Assembly: GCA_015231825.1 (NCBI GenBank)
Contig: JADGAV010000011.1
Location: 1-64,000, forward strand
DNA: 64,000 nucleotides
From: SAR324 cluster bacterium
Lineage (GTDB): Bacteria; SAR324; NAC60-12
Direction of reading: 5' to 3'
The notes under the pieces were generated by a model. It did no database searches and was not told the origin of the DNA. It was given only the letters and a program-made list of their open reading frames with translations. Positions within the stretch are counted from its first letter, which is position 1; each line of letters starts with the position of its first letter. Below are positions 8,884 through 18,543 of the stretch, piece by piece. Made by a program: the position numbers and the translations under genes.

Positions 8884-11321
8884 TTCAACTGACAGTTTTA
8901 ATCTTTTTTCTCTCTGGGGCAATTTTTTCTGGATGTCGGCCTGCTGATGAATCTGAATTAGCTCCGGAAGACCTCAAATCCTCTGATTTTCTCAGTCATC
9001 CCTCGCCACTGCGTTCCATTTCCTCGATCAATGCCACACCCGGAGAGGTCGCCGCTGTCGAATTTGTGAGTTTGAAGGTCCCGTTGTATGACTCATTTTC
9101 CACCACGAGTGCGAATCTGATCGTTCTTGGCAATGGAGAAACGATTTTGGTGGATTATTCAGAGTCGAGTTTTATGGAAGAAAGCATTATTCCTTATCTA
9201 AAGAGGCGCGGGATTCAGCAGATTGATCATTTGATCAGCACCCATTTTCACCAAGGCAATGTTGATGTCCAAAGAGGGAGTGGAATAGCAACATTGATCA
9301 CTCAGTTTTCGGTCAGGACAATCTACTCTGCCCCATCGTCATATATTAAAAAATACCCCTCCCACGAGAAACAAGTTATTCAGAAGCTGGTCGCGAATGC
9401 AGAGGAACAAGGAATCAGGTGGGAAACGCTGTCTGCAGGAGAGGTGCTCAATTTTTGGGAAGGAAAGGCACAGCTTGAAGTATTGTCTGCCTACAACCAT
9501 GAATCGGCGGAAGCCTCCACGCTCAATCTTCGCTTCGAATACCGGGATTTTTCAGTTTTATTTTTGCAGAGCACACGAAATGAAGATCTTCTGGAACTGG
9601 CAACAAGAAAAACTAATGTTGCTTCGACTGTCCTGGTCATGCCTCATGATCCATCAGATTATCAAATCTATGCACCCTTTTATGAGGCAGTGGATCCGGT
9701 AATGATCGTCATTCCTTTCAGTGCCATGTTTTTTGAAGAGAATGATGCCAATGCAGCCCATCTCCAATTTTTAAAGTACTGGAGGAGTCGAGGAGTTCCG
9801 ACTCTGCAGACTGCCTGGTATGGCAACATTGGCGTGCAAACGGATGGAGAAACTGCTTCTTTTTACAACGATCGTACAATTCTGTTGGAAAAGGTTCTTC
9901 TTCCGCGGGATTTGTTTACGGATGTCACGGAAGAAGCTGGACTGGATGGCAATCAAAGCATCGGCATCTGGGGGGATTATAATGGGGATGGCCATGAGGA
10001 TTATTTTACGTTTTCAAATAATGGGGATGGAACCTTCACTCAGAATGAACAATTGCTTTCTGCTATAGAAAATTCAAGAGGCATTTCCTGGGGGGATCTC
10101 AATGGGGATGGAAGACTGGATTTATTCGGGACTTATTACCAGAGTTCGACTTTATTCCATCCTTATGTGGAACAGCAGCCGGATGGGAGTTTCCTAAACA
10201 AATTTCAGGACTTTTTTGAAGGACTTCAGCAGGACACCATTATCGAGCATTGGTCTGGAGAAACCAACGCCTGGGCAGATGTCGATGGTGATGGCGATTT
10301 GGACCTCTTTGTTCCCTGGTATCATTATCAGGATCCAGGAAAATCGTTTTTGTTCATCAATGACTATCCATTCCTCCAAATGGAAGAAGAAGTGAGGGGT
10401 GTTGCCACACCCCTGGACGATCACCTCTGGCCTCGGGTAGAAGGGGCCCATTTTGCAGATTTGAATGGAGACGATTATGTGGATTTGTATACCACCAGTC
10501 AGCTTTTTCTCAATGACGGGACCGGGAATTTTACTGATCATCGAGCAGACTGGGGGGCGCCAGTTGCTCCTGATGAAGGCCTCTATCTGCTTGATCTTGA
10601 CAAGGATGGGGATTTGGACCTTTTTATCAATAGCCCCAAACCCTATCTGCTCCGCAACCAGGGAGGACGGTTTGAGGACATTTCCTGGGAATCCGGGATT
10701 GAGGCACTCGAGGTTTTTCCATTTGCCTGGCAGCATCTATTTTTAGATTACGATGTCGATGGGGATCCCGATTTGATCTGGATCGGAAAAGATCCCGAAA
10801 CAGAACAGCAATTGTTGTATTTTCTGCAAAACCGAGGAGACGGAATCTTTGACAGTATCCGCCTGCTTGGAGAGGTTCCGCATGGAGGCTTGGGGTATGC
10901 AGATTATGATCTGGACGGTGATTTGGATCTGGGTGTTGGCGGCGGAATCTTATGGAAAAACAACTGGATGGAAAACCATGCCGAGACTCCCAAACCAATG
11001 CGGGTCAAGGTGATTTCCCCAAATGGCCATTTTACTGAATTTGGTGCCAGTGTTATACTTTATACTTATAATGAAAGCGGAACCCTGATCCATCAGCCGG
11101 TTCAGGTCACCGATGGCGGCAGCGGATATTTGCAGCAGAATCAGTATGCCCTTCATTTTCCGGTCCAAACTGAGCAATCTTACGAAATTGAAGTCCGACC
11201 CCCGACAGGAATCCAGAGAGGTTCCCGTCGTTTCCGCAGTGAACGTCTCTCGGGCAGTTCCCTTGTCGGAAAAATGATCGTTATTGGCGAGGACGGAATT
11301 CAATCCATTGACCCCTATTAG
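8874..11321 (+). CDS. Lipoprotein: inactive metallo-beta-lactamase domain, FG-GAP propeller and UnbV/ASPIC domain
   Basis: A signal peptide ends in a lipobox-like IFSGC (Cys21). Residues about 62-330 follow the layout of the MBL protein two genes upstream, but the zinc motif is reduced to THFHQGN (123-129), lacking the Asp-His pair, and PHHG has become PHDP, so hydrolysis is unlikely. Residues about 345-690 hold seven DxNGDG/DxDGDG-type FG-GAP/VCBS repeats (for example DYNGDGHED, DLNGDGRLD, DVDGDGDLD, DLDKDGDLD, DYDLDGDLD), enough for one seven-bladed calcium-binding propeller. The last about 110 residues (EFGASVILY, then VTDGGSGYLQQ) match the UnbV/ASPIC domain. It is probably an outer-surface or periplasmic binding protein working with the membrane protein it overlaps. 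Confidence 0.8.
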   Translation: MPLVQLTVLIFFLSGAIFSGCRPADESELAPEDLKSSDFLSHPSPLRSISSINATPGEVAAVEFVSLKVPLYDSFSTTSANLIVLGNGETILVDYSESSFMEESIIPYLKRRGIQQIDHLISTHFHQGNVDVQRGSGIATLITQFSVRTIYSAPSSYIKKYPSHEKQVIQKLVANAEEQGIRWETLSAGEVLNFWEGKAQLEVLSAYNHESAEASTLNLRFEYRDFSVLFLQSTRNEDLLELATRKTNVASTVLVMPHDPSDYQIYAPFYEAVDPVMIVIPFSAMFFEENDANAAHLQFLKYWRSRGVPTLQTAWYGNIGVQTDGETASFYNDRTILLEKVLLPRDLFTDVTEEAGLDGNQSIGIWGDYNGDGHEDYFTFSNNGDGTFTQNEQLLSAIENSRGISWGDLNGDGRLDLFGTYYQSSTLFHPYVEQQPDGSFLNKFQDFFEGLQQDTIIEHWSGETNAWADVDGDGDLDLFVPWYHYQDPGKSFLFINDYPFLQMEEEVRGVATPLDDHLWPRVEGAHFADLNGDDYVDLYTTSQLFLNDGTGNFTDHRADWGAPVAPDEGLYLLDLDKDGDLDLFINSPKPYLLRNQGGRFEDISWESGIEALEVFPFAWQHLFLDYDVDGDPDLIWIGKDPETEQQLLYFLQNRGDGIFDSIRLLGEVPHGGLGYADYDLDGDLDLGVGGGILWKNNWMENHAETPKPMRVKVISPNGHFTEFGASVILYTYNESGTLIHQPVQVTDGGSGYLQQNQYALHFPVQTEQSYEIEVRPPTGIQRGSRRFRSERLSGSSLVGKMIVIGEDGIQSIDPY

Positions 11322-11338
11322 TTAGTCCAGCTGTGTGA

Positions 11339-12154
11339 TCAATCCAAATGCCAGGGTCTTCCTGTCCATTTGGGAATGAACAGCGCCAGGATCATTGCTC
11401 CGGCGATGAATCCAAAAAGCCAAAGGGGACGTAACGCCTTTTCACCGTACTGCCACCATGCTCCCAGATCTTTGGGAATGACGGGACGAAAACGAATACC
11501 GATCTGTTTGCTGCCGGGGGGCGGCGGTTCCGAAGAAATGAGATCCGCTCCGTTGTAAGGGACCCAATAGTGGGCCTGCTGAGTCATTCCCCGGATCGTG
11601 CCGCGTTCCCTCCAGTCCGGGGGATGGGCAAGTGTTTTCAGTTTATCATGAAGTTCCTTTTTTGAGGAAAAGGATTGTCCGGAAAGAGTCGAAAGATCAG
11701 TGATCAATTCGGGATCCAACCCTTCGTCAGCCAATTTTTCCAGGTTCTTTTCTGTGAAAAGGAAATTCTGTATTTGTTCAGCTCTCCACATTTTCCAATT
11801 TCCCCCTTCCCTTTGTTTAAAATCGATCCTGCCAATCAAGGCACCCTGCATGTTTAAATAACGGATTTCCTCCAACTCCAGCAGGAACGGCCAAAAAGTG
11901 GAAAATTGAACCCTTATTTCTTGAATGTGTTCCTTTTTTTCAAAATTAAAATAAAATTCTTGAGATTGATTATTAAAAATAAACTGAAATGGACGGACCG
12001 TTTCAAGCAAGGCTTGATTTCCTGTTTCATGTGATACAGCATAGACCAATCGGCCTGATCCTGGAGTATCAAACAAATGCGGGAGAAATCGAATTCCTGC
12101 CCACAGAAGAAAAGAAAGCACACAGCAAAGAATGACAATTCGAAGCATTTTCAC
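11339..12154 (-). CDS. Unrecognised two-helix membrane protein
   Basis: A 271-residue protein with an N-terminal membrane helix (about 5-22), a roughly 210-residue extracytoplasmic middle and a second helix near the C-terminus (about 240-260). I do not recognise the family. The middle mixes a beta-rich half, possibly carbohydrate- or lipid-facing, with a helical half. It follows the third YfhO gene by 18 bp in the same direction, so it is most likely an accessory partner of that protein. It converges on the lipoprotein gene at 8874-11321 with only 17 bp between them. Confidence 0.6.
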   Translation of the reverse strand: MKMLRIVILCCVLSFLLWAGIRFLPHLFDTPGSGRLVYAVSHETGNQALLETVRPFQFIFNNQSQEFYFNFEKKEHIQEIRVQFSTFWPFLLELEEIRYLNMQGALIGRIDFKQREGGNWKMWRAEQIQNFLFTEKNLEKLADEGLDPELITDLSTLSGQSFSSKKELHDKLKTLAHPPDWRERGTIRGMTQQAHYWVPYNGADLISSEPPPPGSKQIGIRFRPVIPKDLGAWWQYGEKALRPLWLFGFIAGAMILALFIPKWTGRPWHLD

Positions 12155-12172
12155 TTTTTGATTCCGGTCATG

Positions 12173-14581
12173 TTAGTTTCTTGAAAAATATGTTTTTTTA
12201 GGAACTGGAAACCGCCAGGAAAAAATGCAGATTGCAAAAAATAAAAGCAATCCGGCAACGGCGGCAATCCGAGTTTGCGGCCAATAAAAGGGTGTATACT
12301 CAAGATTCACTAAATGACTTCCCGCGGGTACGTAAAGCCCCTGCATCGTCAGATTGGTCCTATACAGTGCTACAGGATTTCCGTCAATAGAGGCGGCCCA
12401 ACCGGGGTAAAAGGTGTTGCTGACAACGAGAAATTGGGGTGATTTGGATGTGTAACGGATCTTTAAATGACTGCCGGTCTGCTGGCGTGTTTCCTGAATT
12501 TGGGCATCGGGATCCCGCTCTGAAATCGGATATTTACTCAACCAATCGGGTTTCGACGGAGTATTCAATGAGGCTTCAGTTGGATCCTGAGCAAAAGTTT
12601 CAATAGTATAATTTGAAATTGCCGATTCCATTTGCCAACGCACGTTCTGAGCAAAAAACGCTCGGGGAAGAACATCTTCATTTTCAAAGACTTCTGCAAA
12701 TTCATCTGAATAAACCCGCTTCCAGCGTTTTTCCGGAAGGAAATCGGCGATTCGCCTGGTTTGGGGGCGGGATGGAGAACGCTGGATCAGGTAGCGCACA
12801 TTGACGCCGCTGAGTGCTTGATGAAGCATTTCCGCATTTCCCTTCCATGCGATTTCCATCAAATGCTGATTGGGCCGCATTGCACCGAAAAACTGATGCA
12901 TTTGTGCGGGAATTATCGCCAGGTAATATTTGATGTTGCTGAGGCCAACTGCCATGCTGTTTCGGGGGAATAGAAAATTTCCCAGAGATGTCACTCTGAA
13001 AAGGCCGGGCTGTTCCTTGAGAAAGGCAACATATCCGGTTTCTTGATAGGGATTAAGACGGGGACTGTATTTTCGACGCGGAACTCCCTGCCAGGATTCA
13101 AAGAGTAAAATTCCGCACAAGCCGAGCACTGCCAATGGAATGGTCTTACTGAAGCGCAGCAGCGAGGCAGCCCCCATGCCGAAGCACAAACTGAAGACAA
13201 GCCAACGGGAAGCTAATTGCCATCCCGGATCTTTGATCTCAAACCCTGCTCTCCAGGAAACATCCCAAATCCCCAAACAAAACAAAAGGAGCGTGATCCA
13301 AAAGACCCATCGACTGAAGCTCCGCAGAATCGAAGATTTCTGATGCAGTAAAAAATTAAGAAAGAATCCGATGAGCATCACTTGACAGATCTGTAATGCA
13401 GGAGCAAAGTATCGATAAAACCACAATCCATCATAAGGGGGAATACGACCCAAGCCTTCTGCAATCCAGGGAATGAGTCCATAATTTTTAAGCATAAAGA
13501 GCAAAGGCCAGACCCAAAAGAGATGGCTGCCCCACTGCATTTTTCGTCGATACAAAAAAACTCCGAACAAGCAAAGCACACCGATCATTCCAAGGTGCCC
13601 CACCTGCGCAATTTTATCCCAATCCGGATGCACCTCGAGGCCGAACCAGCCCCCCACATAGCGAAACGCCCAGCCGAGCAGGGCATCTGCGGGAAGGTAA
13701 ATATGACCCACCTTTTCTCGGTGTGTTTCCCCTAAAGAAAGATTATGAATCAGATGCACCCACTGAGGGGCTGTCCAGAGAGCACCTGCCAGAAAAATGC
13801 ATGACCACAGGAGTACATGAGGGGAAAAAGGTTTTTTTAATTCAATGACTCGAAATACGAAATAGATCCAGATGAATGTCATCAATGAGAGCGTTGCTTC
13901 CGGCATGCCGGAAGTAAACAGCAGATAGATCGATAGCGCAATACCTGAAATATTCCACAAATTGGGGCAACGAACAAATTTCTCAGTCACCAGTAAACTG
14001 AAGGGCAAAAGGCAAAAGGCAAAGGTTTCTCCTCCAAATCCATTGGCCAGAGGAATACTGCCGATCAGCGGGCTGGCGACTGAGAGTGGAATCGCCACCA
14101 GCAGAGAAATCTCAAACAACCGTAAAAAATAAAAAACAAAACTGCTGAATACCACCATCATCAACAGATAAATCATGTCCCACCATGCGGGATTCACCCA
14201 ATAAAAAACAATTGCCAACGGATTGAACAGGATCTCATGGCCGAATGCGAAAAAAGGCACACCTAAGCCAGTATGAGGGTCCCACCAAGGCCATTCTCCC
14301 TGGGCCAGCGAACGGTTTTGGTACTGAAAAACAGGGTGATAATGTCCCGGCGCATTCCAGCCGTCGCGGCTTGGAGGACCGTCATGCGGGGTAAGAGAAT
14401 AGGGAACTTTTGCGGCTTTCTTGACCGAATCGGCCGTGTAGAGGTTGATGTTAGGGAGGCCGTCTACCGGCAAACGATTGTATTCAATAAAAGTGCTGTC
14501 CAAAAAAAAGGCTGGAAAATAGGCGAGTCCCATTAAGAGGAAGGAACTCAGGAGCACAAGCCAGACAGAAATTGATTTCAT
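12173..14581 (-). CDS. YfhO-family membrane glycosyltransferase-like protein (third copy)
   Basis: An 802-residue polytopic protein with the YfhO layout: first helix, a large first loop (YTADSVKK, GEWPWWDPHTGLGVPFF), ten or more further helices, then a soluble tail and a last helix. The tail has the hallmark FYPGWAASIDGNPV, followed by VPAGSHLVNLEYTP. It is only distantly related to the tandem pair at 128-5125, so it is not part of that recent duplication. It probably forms an operon with the two-helix protein downstream (11339-12154). It likely transfers a lipid-linked sugar to a surface polymer; donor and acceptor are unknown. Confidence 0.8.
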   Translation of the reverse strand: MKSISVWLVLLSSFLLMGLAYFPAFFLDSTFIEYNRLPVDGLPNINLYTADSVKKAAKVPYSLTPHDGPPSRDGWNAPGHYHPVFQYQNRSLAQGEWPWWDPHTGLGVPFFAFGHEILFNPLAIVFYWVNPAWWDMIYLLMMVVFSSFVFYFLRLFEISLLVAIPLSVASPLIGSIPLANGFGGETFAFCLLPFSLLVTEKFVRCPNLWNISGIALSIYLLFTSGMPEATLSLMTFIWIYFVFRVIELKKPFSPHVLLWSCIFLAGALWTAPQWVHLIHNLSLGETHREKVGHIYLPADALLGWAFRYVGGWFGLEVHPDWDKIAQVGHLGMIGVLCLFGVFLYRRKMQWGSHLFWVWPLLFMLKNYGLIPWIAEGLGRIPPYDGLWFYRYFAPALQICQVMLIGFFLNFLLHQKSSILRSFSRWVFWITLLLFCLGIWDVSWRAGFEIKDPGWQLASRWLVFSLCFGMGAASLLRFSKTIPLAVLGLCGILLFESWQGVPRRKYSPRLNPYQETGYVAFLKEQPGLFRVTSLGNFLFPRNSMAVGLSNIKYYLAIIPAQMHQFFGAMRPNQHLMEIAWKGNAEMLHQALSGVNVRYLIQRSPSRPQTRRIADFLPEKRWKRVYSDEFAEVFENEDVLPRAFFAQNVRWQMESAISNYTIETFAQDPTEASLNTPSKPDWLSKYPISERDPDAQIQETRQQTGSHLKIRYTSKSPQFLVVSNTFYPGWAASIDGNPVALYRTNLTMQGLYVPAGSHLVNLEYTPFYWPQTRIAAVAGLLLFFAICIFSWRFPVPKKTYFSRN

Positions 14582-14728
14582 CGTTCCGGGAAATTCAAAA
14601 AATTAGCGGCTTTTTGTAAAAGCTGTTATAGTATCAGCACTTTTTCAACACGCACCCGCAAAATCTTAAGGGGATGAATACAATAAAGTGGATTCAACCA
14701 GAAAAATACAAAAAGCAGGAAATGCATA

Positions 14729-15166
14729 ATGCTCACTCGAATTGAATGCAACGGAAAGTTGATCTCAATTATTGTCAAGAGTTCCTATCGCAAAGAAGGA
14801 ATTTCTTTTTTCACCCCCGATGAATTTTCGCAGCAGTTGGCTTATATGAATCACCCGGCCGGAAAAGCTATTCTCCCTCATTTTCACAATCCTGTTCCTC
14901 GAGAAGTCGTTTATACCCAGGAGATTCTACTCATCAAGAAGGGTAAACTGCGTGCTGATTTTTACGATGATCAACAAAATTACCTGGAAAGTCACATTCT
15001 GGAATCGGGTGATCTCATTCTTTTAGCCAGCGGCGGACATGGATTTGAAGTCCTCGAAGAAATTGAGATGATTGAAGTCAAACAGGGCCCTTACGTGGGT
15101 CCCGAAGAAAAAACCCGCTTTCCTGGTATCTCTTCCGAACAAGTAAAAATAGGAAGTGCGGAATAA
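14729..15166 (+). CDS. Cupin-fold protein, sugar-metabolism type
   Basis: A 145-residue protein with a cupin core: HFHNPVPRE followed by LLIKKGKLRADFY, then LESGDLILLASGGHGFEV. Histidines at the first motif and in GGHGF could bind a metal. Small cupins of this kind (WxcM-like or mannose-6-phosphate-isomerase-like) are common in LPS and capsule loci. An AGGAAA site lies 7-12 bases before the ATG. It sits convergent to the GT2 at 15189-16904 with 22 bp between them. The enzymatic role is not clear. Confidence 0.65.
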   Translation: MLTRIECNGKLISIIVKSSYRKEGISFFTPDEFSQQLAYMNHPAGKAILPHFHNPVPREVVYTQEILLIKKGKLRADFYDDQQNYLESHILESGDLILLASGGHGFEVLEEIEMIEVKQGPYVGPEEKTRFPGISSEQVKIGSAE

Positions 15167-15188
15167 AACCTCATTTTCTGAGTCGACC

Positions 15189-16904
15189 TCAGCTTTTTCC
15201 CTTCAATATTGCATTCTGCAATGCCAGGTTGAGGTGGCCATCTTCCCCAAAGCGGTGTCCCCATTTTCGTTTAAAAAAACTGATATCGGCATGTTTTTGC
15301 TGACGATTGTCAGAAACATCAAAATTATGAGGAGAATCAAGCTGCAGCACAGTGAAGGGAGTGAATAAATTGAGCCGCCCTTTTTCTTCCAGACGCATGC
15401 ATAAATCATAGTCGAAATACATACTTTGAAATCTTGCATCAAAACCTGATCCAAAGGTGGACTTTGAAATCATCGCCAGATTGCCGCTCAACAACCGGCA
15501 GCTGCGGGGAGAGATCAAACAATTGGCATCTCCAATGCTTTTGGAATCAGCATTTTTAAATATATTGAGCGGTCCATTCTGAGATAAAATCGCACCTGCA
15601 GTTTCGATTTGATTTTGGTCATTGAGCAGCTTTCCTGCAACCATCCCAGCTTCCGAACGTTGGGCCTGTTCCACCAAATTGGTGAGCCAGTCATCCTGAA
15701 GGCATGTAAAACTCTGAAAGACAAAAAAACAGAATTCCCCTTCAGATTCTTCTACTGCATAATTTAAATTGTAGGGCAGGGTCTGCTCATGATCAAATTC
15801 GAGAAAACGAATTTTGTTCCCGGCGAAACTGGAAACATCAAAGGGATCGGCGAAGAGGAGGATTTCTGTTTCAGGATAACGAAGCTGCTGCATCAAATTG
15901 TTCAAGAAATTCGGAAAAGGAAGATCGAGGTCTGTCAGGCAGACAATCACGGAAATTTGATGAGGCTTTTTTAAAGGACGGTGAATACGAAACATGAAAT
16001 TGTCGACATCGGAAATTGAACCTTCAATATTGTTTCGATCCAGACAGTCTTTCAGAACAGCACGCTGATCGCCCTGGGTTCGGGGTTTGTTTTCCGGAGA
16101 AACTGCAATGGAGGCCGGCGCTTGCCGCCAGTAATACAAGATTTTTTCAATATGAGAAACCTGTCTGGCTTGTTCTATACATCGTAAAAATAAATCGAAA
16201 TCCTGTCCTTCCCTTCCTTCGGTCCACCCTCCCGTTTTTTCAACCAGCGAACGTCGTATTGTCGAAAGTTGTCCAACCCAGTTGTGGCATAAAAACATTT
16301 CCCAATTGAAATCGGGCTTGTAGAAAAAGCCGACCAGGTTTCCCTGTATATCTACGATCGCTGAATCTGTGTAGACAAAATCAAGTTCCGGTACTTCATT
16401 AATTCTTTGAGCCACTTCAAAAAGCGTATCGTGGAGGATCAAATCATCATGATCCACCAGGCAAATAAAATCGCCTGTTGCAGAACTCAATGCCTGATTG
16501 GAAGCACCTGAAATTCCTTTATTCTGAGCAAGATGAGAAACTTTGACGCGAGAATCCTTTTTCTGGTATTGTTCAATGATGGGCCGCACATGGGGGTCAG
16601 GAGAGGCATCGTCGGCGAGGCATAATTCCCAGTGAGGATAGGCCTGGTTGAATACGGAATCCAGTGTCTGGCGAAATACCCGGGCAGGAGGATTGTACAC
16701 CGGCATGATGATGCTGAACACCGGCAGTGCTTTAAAGGTTTTGAGTTGATCAAGGATTTCTTCGGGTTTCCGTGCCTGTTCACGTTGGGCAAGAGCAATT
16801 TGGTGCCGGTCCAGTGAATCCAGCACGCTTCCCATGACGGGATCATCTCGGAACGGTCTACGGACCCGTCTTTGAATTTTCTGAAATATTTTTTTGATCA
16901 GCAC
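15189..16904 (-). CDS. Two-domain family 2 glycosyltransferase
   Basis: A 571-residue protein. The first domain (about 62-300) is a normal GT2: SIIMPVYNPP, ADDASPD and the metal motif VDHDD (150-154), with a GREGQDFDLFLR acceptor-side motif. The second (about 318-560) resembles another GT2 (ISVIVCL, FDYDLCMRLEEKG) but lacks a clear DXD, so it may be non-catalytic. This layout is known from O-antigen, rhamnan and glycan-chain synthases. It is cytoplasmic or peripheral to the membrane. It probably acts in the surface-glycan set with the YfhO and GT-C proteins around it; the sugar specificity cannot be read from sequence. Confidence 0.82.
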   Translation of the reverse strand: MLIKKIFQKIQRRVRRPFRDDPVMGSVLDSLDRHQIALAQREQARKPEEILDQLKTFKALPVFSIIMPVYNPPARVFRQTLDSVFNQAYPHWELCLADDASPDPHVRPIIEQYQKKDSRVKVSHLAQNKGISGASNQALSSATGDFICLVDHDDLILHDTLFEVAQRINEVPELDFVYTDSAIVDIQGNLVGFFYKPDFNWEMFLCHNWVGQLSTIRRSLVEKTGGWTEGREGQDFDLFLRCIEQARQVSHIEKILYYWRQAPASIAVSPENKPRTQGDQRAVLKDCLDRNNIEGSISDVDNFMFRIHRPLKKPHQISVIVCLTDLDLPFPNFLNNLMQQLRYPETEILLFADPFDVSSFAGNKIRFLEFDHEQTLPYNLNYAVEESEGEFCFFVFQSFTCLQDDWLTNLVEQAQRSEAGMVAGKLLNDQNQIETAGAILSQNGPLNIFKNADSKSIGDANCLISPRSCRLLSGNLAMISKSTFGSGFDARFQSMYFDYDLCMRLEEKGRLNLFTPFTVLQLDSPHNFDVSDNRQQKHADISFFKRKWGHRFGEDGHLNLALQNAILKGKS

Positions 16905-17027
16905 TTGTTCTTTTCTATTTGATTTCTGATAATACTTCAGTTGGAGCGAATGGGTTCGGGATCTCGCATTGATGCCGAATCTGGTAAATATCCCAATAAA
17001 TGCAATCTCTGCAGGAAAAGGCTTGAA

Positions 17028-17441
17028 ATGAAATATGTTTGGCTTCTATGGATTGTACTCCTGAGCAGTTGTTCAGGAAAACGCCCGACGAACCTGGGGG
17101 TCAGCAACGGAGAACTCCAGCTCTGTCCCGGCACGCCAAACTGTGTGGTCAGTCAAAATGCTGACGAATTTCATCGCATTGCACCGCTGAATGCCAATAT
17201 TGAGCAAGTAAAAAATCTTCTGGAAACAATGGACCGGGTTGAGATCATTGAAGCAACCGATTCCTACCTTTATGCAGAGTTCACGAGCAAAATTTTTCGC
17301 TTTGTCGATGATGTGGAATTCTATTTTTCTGCAGAAGAAAAAGTACTTCATGTCCGATCCGCTTCCCGGCTCGGAAAATCTGATCTGGGGGCCAACCGAA
17401 AACGCATTGAACAGATCCGATCGGCCCTGCAGCAAAATTAG
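17028..17441 (+). CDS. DUF1499 lipoprotein
   Basis: I place the start at the ATG at 17028, which has an AGGAAAAGG site 8 bases upstream; the open frame extends further 5' but without family similarity. The product has a short signal peptide with the lipobox LSSC and is then a DUF1499 domain: CPGTPNCVVSQ near the N-terminus and the C-terminal signature VRSASRLGKSDLGANRKR. Length (137 residues) is normal for the family. DUF1499 proteins have no assigned biochemical function. It is an isolated gene, convergent with the hydrolase gene downstream. Confidence 0.8.
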   Translation: MKYVWLLWIVLLSSCSGKRPTNLGVSNGELQLCPGTPNCVVSQNADEFHRIAPLNANIEQVKNLLETMDRVEIIEATDSYLYAEFTSKIFRFVDDVEFYFSAEEKVLHVRSASRLGKSDLGANRKRIEQIRSALQQN

Positions 17442-17547
17442 TTTTCCATCTTCTTTGATGAGAAAAAAGCTGTTTTGAGCCGAATCTGCGACAATGAGAA
17501 CGAGTTTCCTGATCAGGTCAGCTCTAAACTGTTTTTCTGAAAATGAT

Positions 17548-18261
17548 CTAAACCAGGACCTCGTCGAAAAAATTCTTCATTGCTGCCCAGGATCGTCGAT
17601 CCGCATCCGCATTGTAGACTGTTCCGAAGCCAGGATCATTTGCTGCTGGATTAGTAAATGCATGCAGAGTATTTCCATAAGCGTGGAGCTGCCAGTCCAC
17701 CCCGGCATTCGACATTTCTTTTTGGAAACCGGCTACCTGTTCCGGGGGAGCCATCGGATCATCCTGCCCATGCAGTACAAGAACTTTAGCCCGGATGCTT
17801 TCGTTTCTCAGATCGTCAGGTGCATTGAGCAGACCATGAAAACTGACGACCCCCTTGACATCTGCTCCACTGCGTGCCAAATCCAGCACGCACAATCCTC
17901 CGAAGCAGAAGCCAATGGCTCCCAATTTACCGGAATCCACAAGCTCCAAACCAGTCAGTGTATTCAAACCTGCAGTGATTCGCTGTCTCAGTGAGGCGCG
18001 GTTTTCAATAAAGGGCATCATCAAAGCAGTATTTTCCTCGTTATTGCTGCCCAGCACTCCTTTCCCATACATGTCAATGGCGAAGCCAGCGTATCCGAGT
18101 TTTGCCAGGGCGTCTGCTTTTTGGCATTCAAAATCAGTCCGTCCTGCCCAGGCATGAGAAACCAGTACTGCGGGCCTTTTTCCCTCGATGCTGTCATCGT
18201 AGGCAAGGTAACCTTCAAGACTCACTCCGTTGTCGCTGTAATCTATTTTTTCAGTTTTCAT
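17548..18261 (-). CDS. Dienelactone hydrolase family protein
   Basis: A 237-residue alpha/beta hydrolase. The catalytic triad is visible: the nucleophile elbow GFCFGG (Cys119), the acid in HGQDDPM (Asp167) and His200 in LHAFTNP. A cysteine nucleophile in this context is the mark of the dienelactone hydrolase (DLH) family. The protein is cytosolic, with no signal peptide. An AAGGAGG Shine-Dalgarno precedes the ATG at 18261. It is a single-gene unit; the substrate is not evident, since no aromatic-ring-cleavage genes are nearby. Confidence 0.87.
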   Translation of the reverse strand: MKTEKIDYSDNGVSLEGYLAYDDSIEGKRPAVLVSHAWAGRTDFECQKADALAKLGYAGFAIDMYGKGVLGSNNEENTALMMPFIENRASLRQRITAGLNTLTGLELVDSGKLGAIGFCFGGLCVLDLARSGADVKGVVSFHGLLNAPDDLRNESIRAKVLVLHGQDDPMAPPEQVAGFQKEMSNAGVDWQLHAYGNTLHAFTNPAANDPGFGTVYNADADRRSWAAMKNFFDEVLV

Positions 18262-18411
18262 TTGATCCTCCTTATTCGATAAAAAGCCCAGAAGCCAAAT
18301 TGTTCCAATTGAAATTTATCCTGGGTGCAACACCCTTGTTTTGTTGCTTCCATGGAAACGATTTTGAAAGGGAACAGACCGATTTGAAAAGAGCCGACAT
18401 TTTTTCAAAGC

Positions 18412-18429
18412 TTTCGAGGTCCCTCGAAA
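18412..18429. promoter_or_regulatory. Perfect 8-bp inverted repeat, possible operator
   Basis: The sequence TTTCGAGG-TC-CCTCGAAA has perfect 8-bp arms and a 2-base spacer. It lies in the 282-bp space between the divergent dienelactone hydrolase and aminotransferase genes. Its compact dyad suits a dimeric regulator rather than a transcription terminator, since no T run follows. No regulator gene is adjacent. Confidence 0.35.
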
Positions 18430-18543
18430 AGATCTGGTCATCTTCCTTTTCAACTGGTATTCATAAATTCTATTGAGTTTGTCTTTCTTTAAATCATTTG
18501 CTTAATGCGATGTCAAGATTTGACCATTAATAATGGAGTTGAT

